DNA of 64,000 nt from NCBI RefSeq assembly GCF_921293095.1, contig NC_060254.1:930001-994000 (forward strand), given 5' to 3'. The translations under genes and the position numbers were made by a program. Below the pieces are notes generated by a model that was given only the letters and a program-made list of their open reading frames with translations, did not search any database and had not been told where the DNA came from. Every line of letters starts with the position of its first letter. Position 1 is the first letter of the stretch. Of this stretch, positions 44,266 through 54,363 are shown one piece after another. Source of the DNA: Ischnura elegans. Taxonomy: Eukaryota; Arthropoda; Insecta; Odonata; Coenagrionidae.

Positions 44266-45100
44266 ATTTATATTACGCGCATTTTTTCGGTTGGAATCAG
44301 AAAAATATACGGATAATGGGTAAATGAGGCGATAATTATTCGCTCAGATGCATATCTAACATACGCTACCCACGCCAACCTTTTCTGTCGAACGAAAATT
44401 ATCAATCGCATTAATATAGCAATATTTACTGTACATCAGATGCGCTTGCGTCCTATTCACCATTCATTTTTTTTCGTCGCGCATAATTTGAACAGCACGT
44501 TATCGCAAGCCATAACGACGTTAAATGATCAACGGTTTCAATTTTTGGACAACGTTATCGTGAAACAACGTTAAACGAGGACACAATGTAACCTTGCCAG
44601 TTTGTTAAGGATTGCTAATCATTAATGAATTCATTCTGTTCTTATAATAGCAATTTAATTTAAAAAACCCTGTGCTTCTGAGAGGAAAGGCATTGACATC
44701 ATTTGGTAAGTCTTAATGAAAATGGCCTTCCTAAAATCACATTGCCTTAGACATTTTCGTGTAATGTTACATTTTTCATCTTTAATTTAGATATATATTT
44801 TTTCAGATTGCGGAAAGGAAGTGGAAACATTGACGCAGAAGATGTCTGGTAACTATAAGAAATTAAATTTGATAAACTTAAATTACTTTGAATTGTATTA
44901 CCACGTGGAAAGTTAAGTGTATATTTTAAGATTTTTTGATGAAGTAATAATTTTTGTGATATCAAGAATTTTTATGTTATGGAATTGTATATATTTCTGT
45001 TGTGTAACATTTCAGCTCGAGTGTGAGGAACGTTAGAGCTTTGAATTTTATTTTCTCTAGATACCTTATATGGACGAAATTATAGAAGATTTTCCGAAAT

Positions 45101-46978
45101 ATGCCTAATAAAAGTTATAAATCAGTCGCAGGGTGTACAAGTCGCCAAAAGCATAGACGTAGAGTACAGCAAGGTGATATATTTATGGAGAAGCTTGCGC
45201 AACATGCTGAAAGTCAGGCAACAGCTAGTATGAATTCCGAGAATTTGTTTGAGATGGGTGATTTAGGCGAAGTTGAACTTGGGAATGTTGTCAATGAAGA
45301 AACGGTACCTAATTTCAATGATAATGAGGAAGTAGACCTCCAAAACTATTTATTAAATGACCCTGAGTTTTTGGAACCTGAATCTGATGACGAGGAGGAG
45401 GCAAATGCTAGGGGAAATGAGTTTAATTTCCATCAATTTCGAAATGCTCTTGCGGATTGGTCTCGCAGTAAGCCAAGACCAATGAGAAGCAAAGTAAATT
45501 CTCTTCTGAAGTTGCTTCGAACACATCCATCCTTCGAAACGCTGCCGCGGGATGTTCGAACACTGTTGCAAACACAAAGGAAAACAGTAATAAAAGAAAT
45601 AGAAGGCGGAGAATATTTTCATTTAGGAATCGAAAAAAATTTACTCCATCTCTTCCAACGATATTCATTTCTAACCAAAGAAACAACCATAACATTGCAT
45701 TGTAACATTGACGGAGTGCCAATTTCTGGTAGCTGTGGGAAACAACTTTGGCCAATTTTAATGAGCATTGCAAATCATCAAGAAATACCACCGTTTCCAA
45801 TTGGAATATACCATAGTAGGTATTCAAAGCCAATAGACGTTCAGGAATTTTTAGAAGATTATGTCAATGAAATGATTTCTTTAAAAACAGCTGGCTTAGA
45901 GTACATGGGTAAGAAGTTTGAGGTCCAAGTAACTGCTTATGTATGTGATGCCCCTGCTCGAGCTTTCATTACACAAACTAAGTGTCACACTGGGTATTCT
46001 TCATGTGCTAGGTGCACAGTTCATGGTGTCTATATTTCAAGCAGAGTTGCATTCGATGAATTTAATTGCCCATTGAGAACAGATGAGAGTTTCCGAAATA
46101 AATTAGATGATGATCATCACATTGGAACTTCACCATTGCTCGCTATACCAGGAACAAAATTGGTATCTCAAGTAGTTTTAGATTACATGCATTTGGTATG
46201 CCTAGGTGTAATGAGGAAAATGTTGTTTCTATTTCAGCGGGGAAACTTGAGAGTCAGACTACCAGGCAGGCTTACAGTTGAGCTAAATAATAAAATTCAG
46301 GGCATTAGAAATTTAATGTCATTAGAATTTGCTCGGAAACCAATAAGTTTAGGCGATCTTTCAAGGTGGAAGGCAACAGAATTGAGACAAATCTTACTTT
46401 ACAGTGGCCCATACCTTTTCAATGGGATACTGCGTCCCAGTGTCAGTAAGCACTTTCTATCGTTTCATTATGCTATAAGAATCTTAGTATCTGACAGTTA
46501 TTTCAATACATATATACAATATGCAAAACAATTACTACGTTATTTTGTCTCCAATTTTGGTTCCCTTTATGATTTAGAAAATCTTTCGTATAATGTTCAT
46601 GGTCTTCTACATTTAGTTGATGATTGTGAGAAATATGGGCCACTTGATAAGTTTAGTGCATTTAAATTTGAAAATAAGCTACAGGATTTGAAAAAGTCTG
46701 TCGTACAATTTGACAAAACATTACAGCAATTAGTCCGCCGAATCGAAGAAGAAATGGCAGTTGACCAAATTCCGGAAAATGTCATCACAAAAAAACAGAA
46801 TCAACAACCCAGAGCACATCAAACAACGGCTGGACCAAGCAATCCAGCTTCATTAAATACCGATGATAAAATTAACAAAACTCCAGAAGATTTCACTTTG
46901 CAAACAAATTATGAAGCAGACTTGTCAATAAATAGTAAGTATGCACAAATGAAATTATTCTTCTTCATCAAAGATTGA
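45101..46978 (+). CDS. tnp2-like (CACTA/EnSpm) transposase
   Basis: An intact 625-codon frame. Residues 1-20 are basic, 50-100 are acidic, and the presumed catalytic part begins with HCNIDGVPISG (D204), then AYVCDAPARAFI (D283), a knuckle CARC (302-305) and LDYMHLVCLGVM (about 371-382). Motif order matches the tnp2-like gene at 21569, but sequence identity is low. The protein presumably cuts the element ends. A consensus donor GTAAGT at 46935 lies in frame with an acceptor at 47259-47260, so the last 14 codons may be replaced by splicing into the DUF4806-like exons. No stop or frameshift is visible, so the gene may be functional. The first ATG follows an AT-rich 5' region with no earlier in-frame Met. 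Confidence 0.85.
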   Translation: MPNKSYKSVAGCTSRQKHRRRVQQGDIFMEKLAQHAESQATASMNSENLFEMGDLGEVELGNVVNEETVPNFNDNEEVDLQNYLLNDPEFLEPESDDEEEANARGNEFNFHQFRNALADWSRSKPRPMRSKVNSLLKLLRTHPSFETLPRDVRTLLQTQRKTVIKEIEGGEYFHLGIEKNLLHLFQRYSFLTKETTITLHCNIDGVPISGSCGKQLWPILMSIANHQEIPPFPIGIYHSRYSKPIDVQEFLEDYVNEMISLKTAGLEYMGKKFEVQVTAYVCDAPARAFITQTKCHTGYSSCARCTVHGVYISSRVAFDEFNCPLRTDESFRNKLDDDHHIGTSPLLAIPGTKLVSQVVLDYMHLVCLGVMRKMLFLFQRGNLRVRLPGRLTVELNNKIQGIRNLMSLEFARKPISLGDLSRWKATELRQILLYSGPYLFNGILRPSVSKHFLSFHYAIRILVSDSYFNTYIQYAKQLLRYFVSNFGSLYDLENLSYNVHGLLHLVDDCEKYGPLDKFSAFKFENKLQDLKKSVVQFDKTLQQLVRRIEEEMAVDQIPENVITKKQNQQPRAHQTTAGPSNPASLNTDDKINKTPEDFTLQTNYEADLSINSKYAQMKLFFFIKD

Positions 46979-47259
46979 ATTAAAATTTTTGAATATAAGT
47001 ATCATTAGTAGCATAGTGTTATACAGCATTTATAACAATATTCCTAATGAAATTTTATAAATTTAATGCATCTTGTTTATTTGTAATAGGGAGAAAACAA
47101 CAAAATGAATAATCAAATATGACTGTTCTCTCATCTAGAATGTTCTGAATTTTATTGTACACTTCCCTTAGGGTGTGATTCATTGACGGCATTTAATCTT
47201 GCTCTTATTCTTAACCACATTCTACACAACCTTTCTCCAATGGCTTCAAATTCTTTCAG

Positions 47260-48567
47260 ATATGTTGACCACAATTCTAAACGCTATTAAAACCAGCCAC
47301 AGCGATTTGAGCACCAAACTAGTATCTCTTGAAGAGAAAGTCAACAATTTAGAAATAAAGCTTGATAATATTACCTCGGCTGTGAGACAATCCTGTCTGA
47401 ATGGAAGTCCCCCGCAAGAGGTGGCGAACTTTTCGAATAAATACAAGTTTCCATTATCCAGCAAAACTGAGATATTTAAGCTTCAGGAAGAACTGAAGTG
47501 CAATAAAATTTTCATGGCTTGGTTTGTAAGTAATGGCAGTATATATTTCACTTCTACCAACACTCCTAAAATGGAATTATGTATTATTTTTTTCTGAAAA
47601 CCTGTAATTGAATTGGCATAGGCTTTAAATTGCATTGATACTCTTCATTTTACAAATGTCGATCAATGGAATTGAACACCAAAATTGGATTGGATTGCAT
47701 TATTTTAAGTTAGTATTTGCACACTATGAATTTCATATATTTAGATCAAAGTACAGCATCAAAAATTAATGTTATACTTTTGTGTTATGTATTTAAATGA
47801 AAATTATTGAATTTAAGTTTGAGGAAACAGAAGTAAAATACCACTTTTTTCTTTTTAGGTGACATACTTAAAAGACACATACATTCTACTTTGTTTCCTC
47901 CCTTGACAAAAACAAAGAAGGACATAGATGTACCTCAAGCTTTCGCTGTGAGGTGCATGATGAAATCTATAATGTCCAACGAAGTAGCAGTTCTTTTCAA
48001 TGTTCGAGGGAGTAATAAGAGAAAGCCAGGGGATGAACCCAAGATCGGGATTAGCATTGCATGCCCAGACATAATTAATGCTATCTTAAGTGAGAAAAAA
48101 TCAATTATTAAGACATAATTACTTAATATATACTGTTTTTCTTTTTTTTACATGGTTACAATACACTTAAGTGTAGATCTCTAATTTGAGAAAACTATAG
48201 TTTTCTCCAAGTGTATTTTTTTTAACTTGTATAACAATAAAAAAATATTTGCTATCACAAAAAATGTTAATTGGCTTTTCCAGGAGCTCTAAAAGAAAAA
48301 CTAAATTATAGCAACGGACCACCCACGGACAGCATTACCGTTGAGCGAGCCATTGGGGCATGGCTGAAACAATCATACCAAAGAACAGAGGAAGGGAAAT
48401 CTAAGAGAAGAAAAACAGATGAAAGTTCTAATGAAAATAATGTTCTTATAGATGATGTTTTAGATGATAACGTAAATGAAATGATGGACTTTGAAGATAA
48501 TGAATATTTTTTAGTACAGCTGGAAAAAGTGTACTATTATTATTTCATTTATCCTCTGGAATATTAA
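47260..48567 (+). CDS. DUF4806-like protein, three exons
   Basis: Exons at 47260-47529, 47859-48089 and 48284-48567 join in frame through GT-AG introns (donors GTAATG and GTGAGA). The first exon has a coiled coil (KLVSLEEKVNNLEIKLDNI) and then KFPLSSKTEIFKLQEEL. The second has AVRCMMKSIMSNEVAVLFNV and IACPDIINAIL. The third has TVERAIGAWLKQSYQR and an acidic tail. The FPL-x-x-x-L-x-x-LE start followed by an M-x-x-x-LFNVRG block resembles DUF4806 proteins, which are common beside arthropod tnp2-like genes. Its job may be to bind element DNA or assist transposase; that is inference. The start could be an internal Met at 47262 or a splice from 46934. The last exon ends 19 bases before the mariner-like insertion, so its natural end may be lost. 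Confidence 0.68.
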
Positions 48568-48585
48568 ATAAAAATTATGCATATA

Positions 48586-50943
48586 CAGGGTGTCCCATTT
48601 TAAGTTCCCACCCCGAATATCTCGAAATCTGAGCAAAATGAGAAAAAATGTTTCAGATAAAAGTTATAGGGTTTACAGGGGGACATACGATGGTGATATT
48701 GTAAATGACCTTGAAGTCGATTTTCAAGGTCAAAGAAGGGGTATCTTCCATTTCTTAAATGGAAAGCCATATTTTTTATTGCAGGATCGTATTTTACGGA
48801 AAAAAATACAAACTTCTTGTTGGAAACTTTTTATTGAAAAATGCATTCCTCCAGAGTTTTCTCATAAACTTCGCTCATGTTGTTATTTGTAGTGTCACAT
48901 GGATCCTGGTTGTGATTTAGGCATTAATTACCCTCTTCAGAACAGCGGAATGAATCATCATGTGTTGTGCCCGACATTTGACCGCCTCAAGCTTCGTAAA
49001 TTCTTGAATTTTTTAAGAGAGAGTGAGGTGACCGAGAGAGGTCCTCGCGCAAATCTGGCCGGCTAACAGGGGGCTACGGGAGGAACCCTCACGGATCGCG
49101 CCGCTTCCGGAACTGAGAAAAACACGGTAGTTTCACAACAACCTAGTATCGGGTATTAGTTTTTGTGGTGAAATAATAGTCTAGTTGTTCTCGTGGTCGT
49201 AATTTTCTTTGGTGAAATATTTGTTCAGGTGTTACCTTCGTCGTTTCGAACTACTATCGTCACAAAAAAGGTAGAACGCTGAACTTTAAGCATCCTATTG
49301 AAGCTCGATGGGGTCTCGTCATATTTCTGCTTACAAATTGTTTATTCAACTACAACAATGAATCATGGAACATTGTTTAAACGTAAACATTTAGTTTCTA
49401 CGGTAAAAAGAGTGAAAAGACCACGCGAACAACAATGAAAGCATCGACACGGTCGTCTCCTTCTTCTCGTCATAGGCATAATATTTGATTGGTTATTTTC
49501 ATTGTAATTTTTATAGACAGAGCAACATCTTCACATTTCGAATAGCTTTTTAAAATTAAATGTGACCCATTCCATTATTTTAAAAATGGCCGAAAGGTAG
49601 ATTTCAATTTCCGAGGTGTGGAGATGAAAATGAATATCGCAGTCACATATGAAATATGTGAAAAAAGTTCTAAACTTTTCATGTAAGGAAATTTTTATAA
49701 TTCCTCTTTTTTTAAATAAACCAAAAAGACGGAAATCACCTCGCGGCTATGCAGAATACTATAATGACGATTTTCGCCTTTTTGGTTCATTTTAAGTACC
49801 TAAGAAGAACAATATTTGTGTATTGAAAGAAGACAATTTCCCACCAATGATTTGTAAGGTTGCAATAATTAAATAAATTCACCCAGGCTCTCACGGTTTA
49901 GTGAGAATGGTGACCGTACAAACCCCATCAGGACAATTTAAGAGACCAATCTCAGAACTGTATTTTGCCTACTTCAAATAAGTTACAAGTTATTTTATGT
50001 AATTCTTTTCAGGAAAAAGTGTTAACATTTTTCAGCGGCCGAATAAACATTTCCTTACATGAGAGGTTTAGAACTTTTTTCACATATTTCATATGTGACT
50101 GCGATATTCATTTTCATCTCCACACCTCGGAAATTGAAATCTACCTTTCGGCCATTTTTAAAATAATGGAATGGGTCACATTTAATTTTAAAAAGCTATT
50201 CGAAATGTGAAGATGTTGCTCTGTCTATAAAAATTACAATGAAAATAACCAATCAAATATTATGCCTATGACGAGAAGAAGGAGACGACCGTGTCAATGT
50301 TTTCATTGTTTTTCGCGTGGTCTTTTACACTCTTTTTACCGTAGAAGCTAAATGTTTACGTTTAAACAATTTTCCATGATTCATTGTTGTAGTTGAATAA
50401 ACAATTAGTAAACAGAAATATGACGAGACCCCATCGAGCTTCGATAGGATTTTATACTTATGCTTAAAGTTCAGCGTTCTGATAGTAGATCTACACGCAG
50501 TGAGCTTTTCAACAATTTTCTTGTGAAATGGGGGATTACACACCTCAAGAGATCGTTGAAATAATCAAAGTCGTCGGGGTGTATGACAACAATTATAAAG
50601 CTGCTGAAGACCTCTACGCAAAGGTGCATTGGCCAGAATGGACACGCAATTGAGCATTTGATGTGAGAATAAGACCTAACCAAACGCATTTTTCAATAAA
50701 AAGTTTCCCACAAAAAGTTTGTATTTTTTCCGTAGAACACGATCCTGCAATAAAAAATATGGCTTTCCATTTAAGAAATGGAAGTTACCCCTACTTTGAC
50801 CTTGAAAATCGACTTCAAGGTAATTTTCAATATCACCATCGTATGTCCCCCTGTAAACCCTATAACTTTTATCTGAAACATTTTTTCTCATTTTGCTCAG
50901 TTTTCGAGATATTCGGGGTGGGAACTTAAAATGGGACACCCTG
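48586..50943. mobile_element. Mariner/IS630-type element with long inverted arms
   Basis: Ends CAGGGTGTCCCATTTTAAG and the inverse are flanked by TA, the Tc1/mariner target. The outer arms (48586-48850 and 50680-50943) and inner arms (about 49273-49695 and 50045-50484) are inverted repeats. The segments between them differ: the right one holds the start of a transposase and the left one a mutated stretch that may be its far end. The element is a rearranged derivative and not active. Confidence 0.8.
50528..50653 (+). pseudogene. N-terminal helix-turn-helix of a mariner-like transposase
   Basis: A 41-codon frame, MGDYTPQEIVEIIKVVGVYD followed by NNYKAAEDLYAK, resembles the DNA-binding start of arthropod IS630/mariner transposases (DUF4817-like: YT-x-x-E, then AA-x-LYA). 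A TGA ends it before the expected P-x-R-x-x-F continuation, of which RIRPN remains downstream. Confidence 0.55.
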
Positions 50944-51236
50944 TATATAAATATATATATATTTTATTTATCGATTCTTCCTTCTCGCTGTCATCTATAG
51001 AAACTATAGTGTCTTGAAGTTTCTTATTGTAGATTCTGTTATCCGTCCATCATTCTAGGCTTTTGTTGGTTTCATTGTGTTAACTCTATGCTGAACCTAT
51101 GGCCATGGGGGTGTTTCAGAGTCTCATAGGATTGGCGGCGTCGGAAACGGATTCATTCCGAGTCGATTGGGAACCTATCCTACGCTCGTCTTCTGTGCGT
51201 TTCATACATACTATCGCCTTTCTATGATATCTCACC

Positions 51237-51427
51237 CAGGGGCTGATCCAGGATTTCTTTCTGGGGGGCCACTTGCAAGGCCGTATCCAGGATTTTGTTC
51301 TGGGGGGACACAGGGATAGTAATACAAAACGAACACAATGATAATGGGACCGTATTAAAAATCTTGCATATAATTAAGGGCCTGGGGGGGGGGGGGGGCA
51401 CGTGCCCCCCCCCTAGATCCGCCTATG
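51237..51427. mobile_element. Short hAT-type MITE with perfect 8-bp duplication
   Basis: A 191-bp element from CAGGGGCTGATCCAGG to TAGATCCGCCTATG, with internal G- and C-runs. ATCTCACC at 51229-51236 is repeated exactly at 51428-51435. It lies within the right part of the 43687-52007 element. Confidence 0.85.
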
Positions 51428-51649
51428 ATCTCACCTTATCTGGCCAGTCAGATGAACTTTACAGATATTGAATGTCCTTCGCTAGAATTTGGAAATGCTA
51501 TCCTACCACTTTGCTGCTGCAGAAAATGCCAACCTATTAATAACAGGTATTAATTGACAATTTTTCAAAGGTAGTCATCAAAATTGCCATAAATTCATTT
51601 CAGTTGAAAATCATGCATTTGCTACAAGATTAGCAGTATAAAATGTATG

Positions 51650-52007
51650 TATTTGTAAAAAAAATTACGTCTACATTTGGTATAACCGCAGACCAAAATT
51701 AAACCATCATAGGTTACCAGTAGGCCAAAAAAGGAAGACATTTGCACCTTATGTAGACCTGATGTAGACCAAATATAGACGTCTACATTTGGTATAACCG
51801 CAGACCAAAATTATACCATTATAGGTTACCAGTAGACCAAAAAAGGAAGACATTTGCACCTAATGTAGACCGAATGTAGACCTGATGTAGACCAAATGTA
51901 GTCGCCTACATTTGGTATACGGCAAACCATTAGGTTTGCTGTATACCACATATAGACGTCTACATCTGGTTTACATGTGGTATTCTGCAAACTTTGTGCT
52001 CTCAGGG
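51650..52007. repeat. Right subterminal GTAGAC/GTCTAC word array
   Basis: At least ten GTAGAC or GTCTAC words, many in the form TGTAGACCAAATGTAG or CTACATTTGGTATA, lead up to the right end TGTGCTCTCAGGG. They match the words at the left end of the same element but are arranged less regularly. Confidence 0.82.
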
Positions 52008-52009
52008 AT

Positions 52010-52279
52010 ATTGCACCCATAGCAGATAATTCATATCATTCCTGCTGCAGACTTGCCATATCAAACTTGCTGCAAACTTGCCATATCAAACCTGCAGCTA
52101 ACTTGCCATATCAAACTTGCCATATCACACCTGCAGCAAACTTGCCATATCAAACCTGCTACTACCCACATAGCATGTAAGCTTACGTCAAACTTGACTT
52201 TTCCTTGCCTATGTCAAGCTACCCATATAGATTTTCCATTGCCATGTCAAGGTGGAAATATTTTCTGGTCAGAAAACTC
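52010..52279. repeat. Word array of the CCCAGATAGC element, continued
   Basis: CTTGCCATATCAAAC recurs about six times with CTGCAGC and AACTTGC words, resuming the array that stopped at 43686. At 52165 CCCACATAGCATGTAAGC looks like the left end of a related element, but no partner end is seen. Confidence 0.75.
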
Positions 52280-52472
52280 ACAAGGGGAATACACGACCTT
52301 CGCATCGCCGATCGAGCTCAAATTTTGCGAATCGGTAGTTTATGGGTACAAATGTAATATGCCAAAGCGAGACGACGCACTTTTCGTAAAATTCCGAGAA
52401 AAAAGCAATTAAAAATCGTTAAAAATGAAGGTACTCTATATAACCTGTTTTGAACGTTCATGTTTAACAATA

Positions 52473-52544
52473 GGGCGCCAGCCCAGTGGATACGGTGTCC
52501 GACTGTAGAGGTGAAGGTAGCGAGATCGATGCTCGCTCAGGGAA
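52473..52544 (+). repeat. tRNA-derived head in the left arm
   Basis: GGGCGCCAGCCCAGTGGATA (A-box like) and GAGATCGATGCTCG (B-box like) at tRNA spacing. No proper acceptor pairing, so it is a SINE-type head. Its mirror is at 54099-54170. Confidence 0.6.
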
Positions 52545-54098
52545 CTTTTTTTGGTGTTAATTTTTAAGAATTTTATTGTTTCAATTTTTAAAGTTCGTTT
52601 TCTTATCTTCGTTACTACTATGGAATATATTTTTAAAAGAGTTTTTTTAAATATTTAAATCAGGAATGGATCAGCTTGGGATTAGGAACTGAGGATGAAG
52701 GGTGGATAGAAACCCGGCGTCGGCATTAGCCTGCTCTTAACGAAAGGCGCCAAGGGGACCACGGCTTAACGTCCCATCCGACGGACGGTGTACTGCACAA
52801 CTAGTGTAATCCACATTACACGCAGGGATTGAATTTAGGAATGCCCCTTAATTCTTTACCGAGATTTGGATGTGGAAGGCCAGTACACTGCCTCACCACT
52901 CCAGTTAATCCTTTATTTGCAATTTTCAGGACGGAACTCATCATAAAGACATGCAAAGCAAAGTTATTTGCGGCACCACGAACAAGTAGAAAAGGCGTTT
53001 TTTCCACAACTGCAACGACTGTCCATAATTTTTTAAGGAAAATTTGAGGCACACATCATTTACATTTACGAAAAATTGTCTCGTGCCAGCGAGCTTCGAA
53101 GCAAACATGCATGTTCAATAATTTTCCCGGAAACATATAATGTTATGTGGGTACTTGATTAACCTGTAATAGAAGAATCGAATAATTGGGGAAAGTTTTG
53201 CAAATTTTTTCCCTTTTTCGCGGCCGACGGGCATGAGCGGAAAGGGGTGATGTATGTGTATTTATTACCGGAATCACTTTTGTATGTGCTTGGTTTGTTT
53301 TCTGTTTTTGAGTTTATTTGTTGTTTTATTTGTCTGTGAGGATGTTTTTTTTGCTTTGATTTTTTTTACTGATTTGATACTATGGTGAGGAGAGATAAAT
53401 AGTAGATTGTTAGGCAGAGAGCCATCTTGGAGTGAATGTACATAAGATACAGTTTGTCAAGTGATATTTTCCTTTGGTTTTATCGCTTTGATACGTTAGG
53501 GGTACACACTTCTTTTGAACATAGAGACTCTATCCTTGGATATTCCTACGGATGAGTTAACGTGTGCGTGGCACTATTGCTGGGAGCTGCTCATCGATAA
53601 AAATTATATTAGCTGCGAACCACGCGTTCAACATTCCGATAGATCAGCCTTTTCTGCTTGTTCGTGGTGCCGCAAATCACTTTGCTTTGCATGTCTTTAT
53701 GATGAGTTCCGTCCTGAAAATTGCAAATAAAGGATTAACTGGAGTGGTGAGGCAGTGTACTGGCCTTCCACATCCAAATCTCGGTAAAGAATTAAGGGGC
53801 ATTCCTAAATTCAATCCCTGCGTGTAATGTGGATTACACTAGTTGTGCAGTACACCGTCCGTCGGATGGGACGTTAAGCCGTGGTCCCCTTGGCGCCTTT
53901 CGTTAAGAGCAGGCTAATGCCGACGCCGGGTTTCTATCCACCCTTCATCCTCAGTTCCTAATCCCAAGCTGATCCATTCCTGATTTAAATATTTAAAAAA
54001 ACTCTTTTAAAAATATATTCCATAGTAGTAACGAAGATAAGAAAACGAACTTTAAAAATTGAAACAATAAAATTCTTAAAAATTAACACCAAAAAAAG

Positions 54099-54170
54099 TT
54101 CCCTGAGCGAGCATCGATCTCGCTACCTTCACCTCTACAGTCGGACACCGTATCCACTGGGCTGGCGCCC
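54099..54170 (-). repeat. tRNA-derived head in the right arm
   Basis: Minus-strand counterpart of 52473-52544 produced by the inverted repeat. Confidence 0.6.
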
Positions 54171-54363
54171 TATTGTTAAACATGAACGTTCAAAACAGGT
54201 TATATAGAGTACCTTCATTTTTAACGATTTTTAATTGCTTTTTTCTCGGAATTTTACGAAAAGTGCGTCGTCTCGCTTTGGCATATTACATTTGTACCCA
54301 TAAACTACCGATTCGCAAAATTTGAGCTCGATCGGCGATGCGAAGGTCGTGTATTCCCCTTGT

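Larger units (their letters stand above)
43687..52007 (+). mobile_element. 8.3-kb tnp2-like transposon with CCCTGAGAGCACA ends
   Basis: The ends CCCTGAGAGCACA and its inverse are flanked by AT (43685-43686, 52008-52009), and the sequence on either side is the same interrupted word array. Both subterminal regions are rich in GTAGAC/GTCTAC words: an 81-bp tandem on the left and a word array on the right. Inside are a tnp2-like transposase gene (45101-46978) and a spliced DUF4806-like gene (47260-48567), both on the plus strand. A mariner-like element (48586-50943) and a hAT MITE (51237-51427) inserted later. This is the best candidate here for an autonomous member of the CCC-ended group. Confidence 0.8.
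52280..54363. repeat. Inverted repeat with 717-bp arms and 650-bp spacer
   Basis: Arms 52280-52996 and 53647-54363 are reverse complements of equal length, with very few mismatches and no indels. Each arm carries a tRNA-like head, a T-rich stretch and a GC-rich stretch around CCATCCGACGGACGG. Open frames in one arm appear mirrored in the other and are not independent genes. The spacer is AT-rich with nothing recognisable. The lack of drift suggests recent origin or gene conversion between the arms. Confidence 0.93.

Noticed and set aside
52816-53827. Open frames at 52816-53052 (minus) and 53564-53827 (plus) with nearly the same peptide
   Set aside because: They are the two arms of the 717-bp inverted repeat seen on opposite strands. 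No known domain, and the frame is bounded by repeat sequence.
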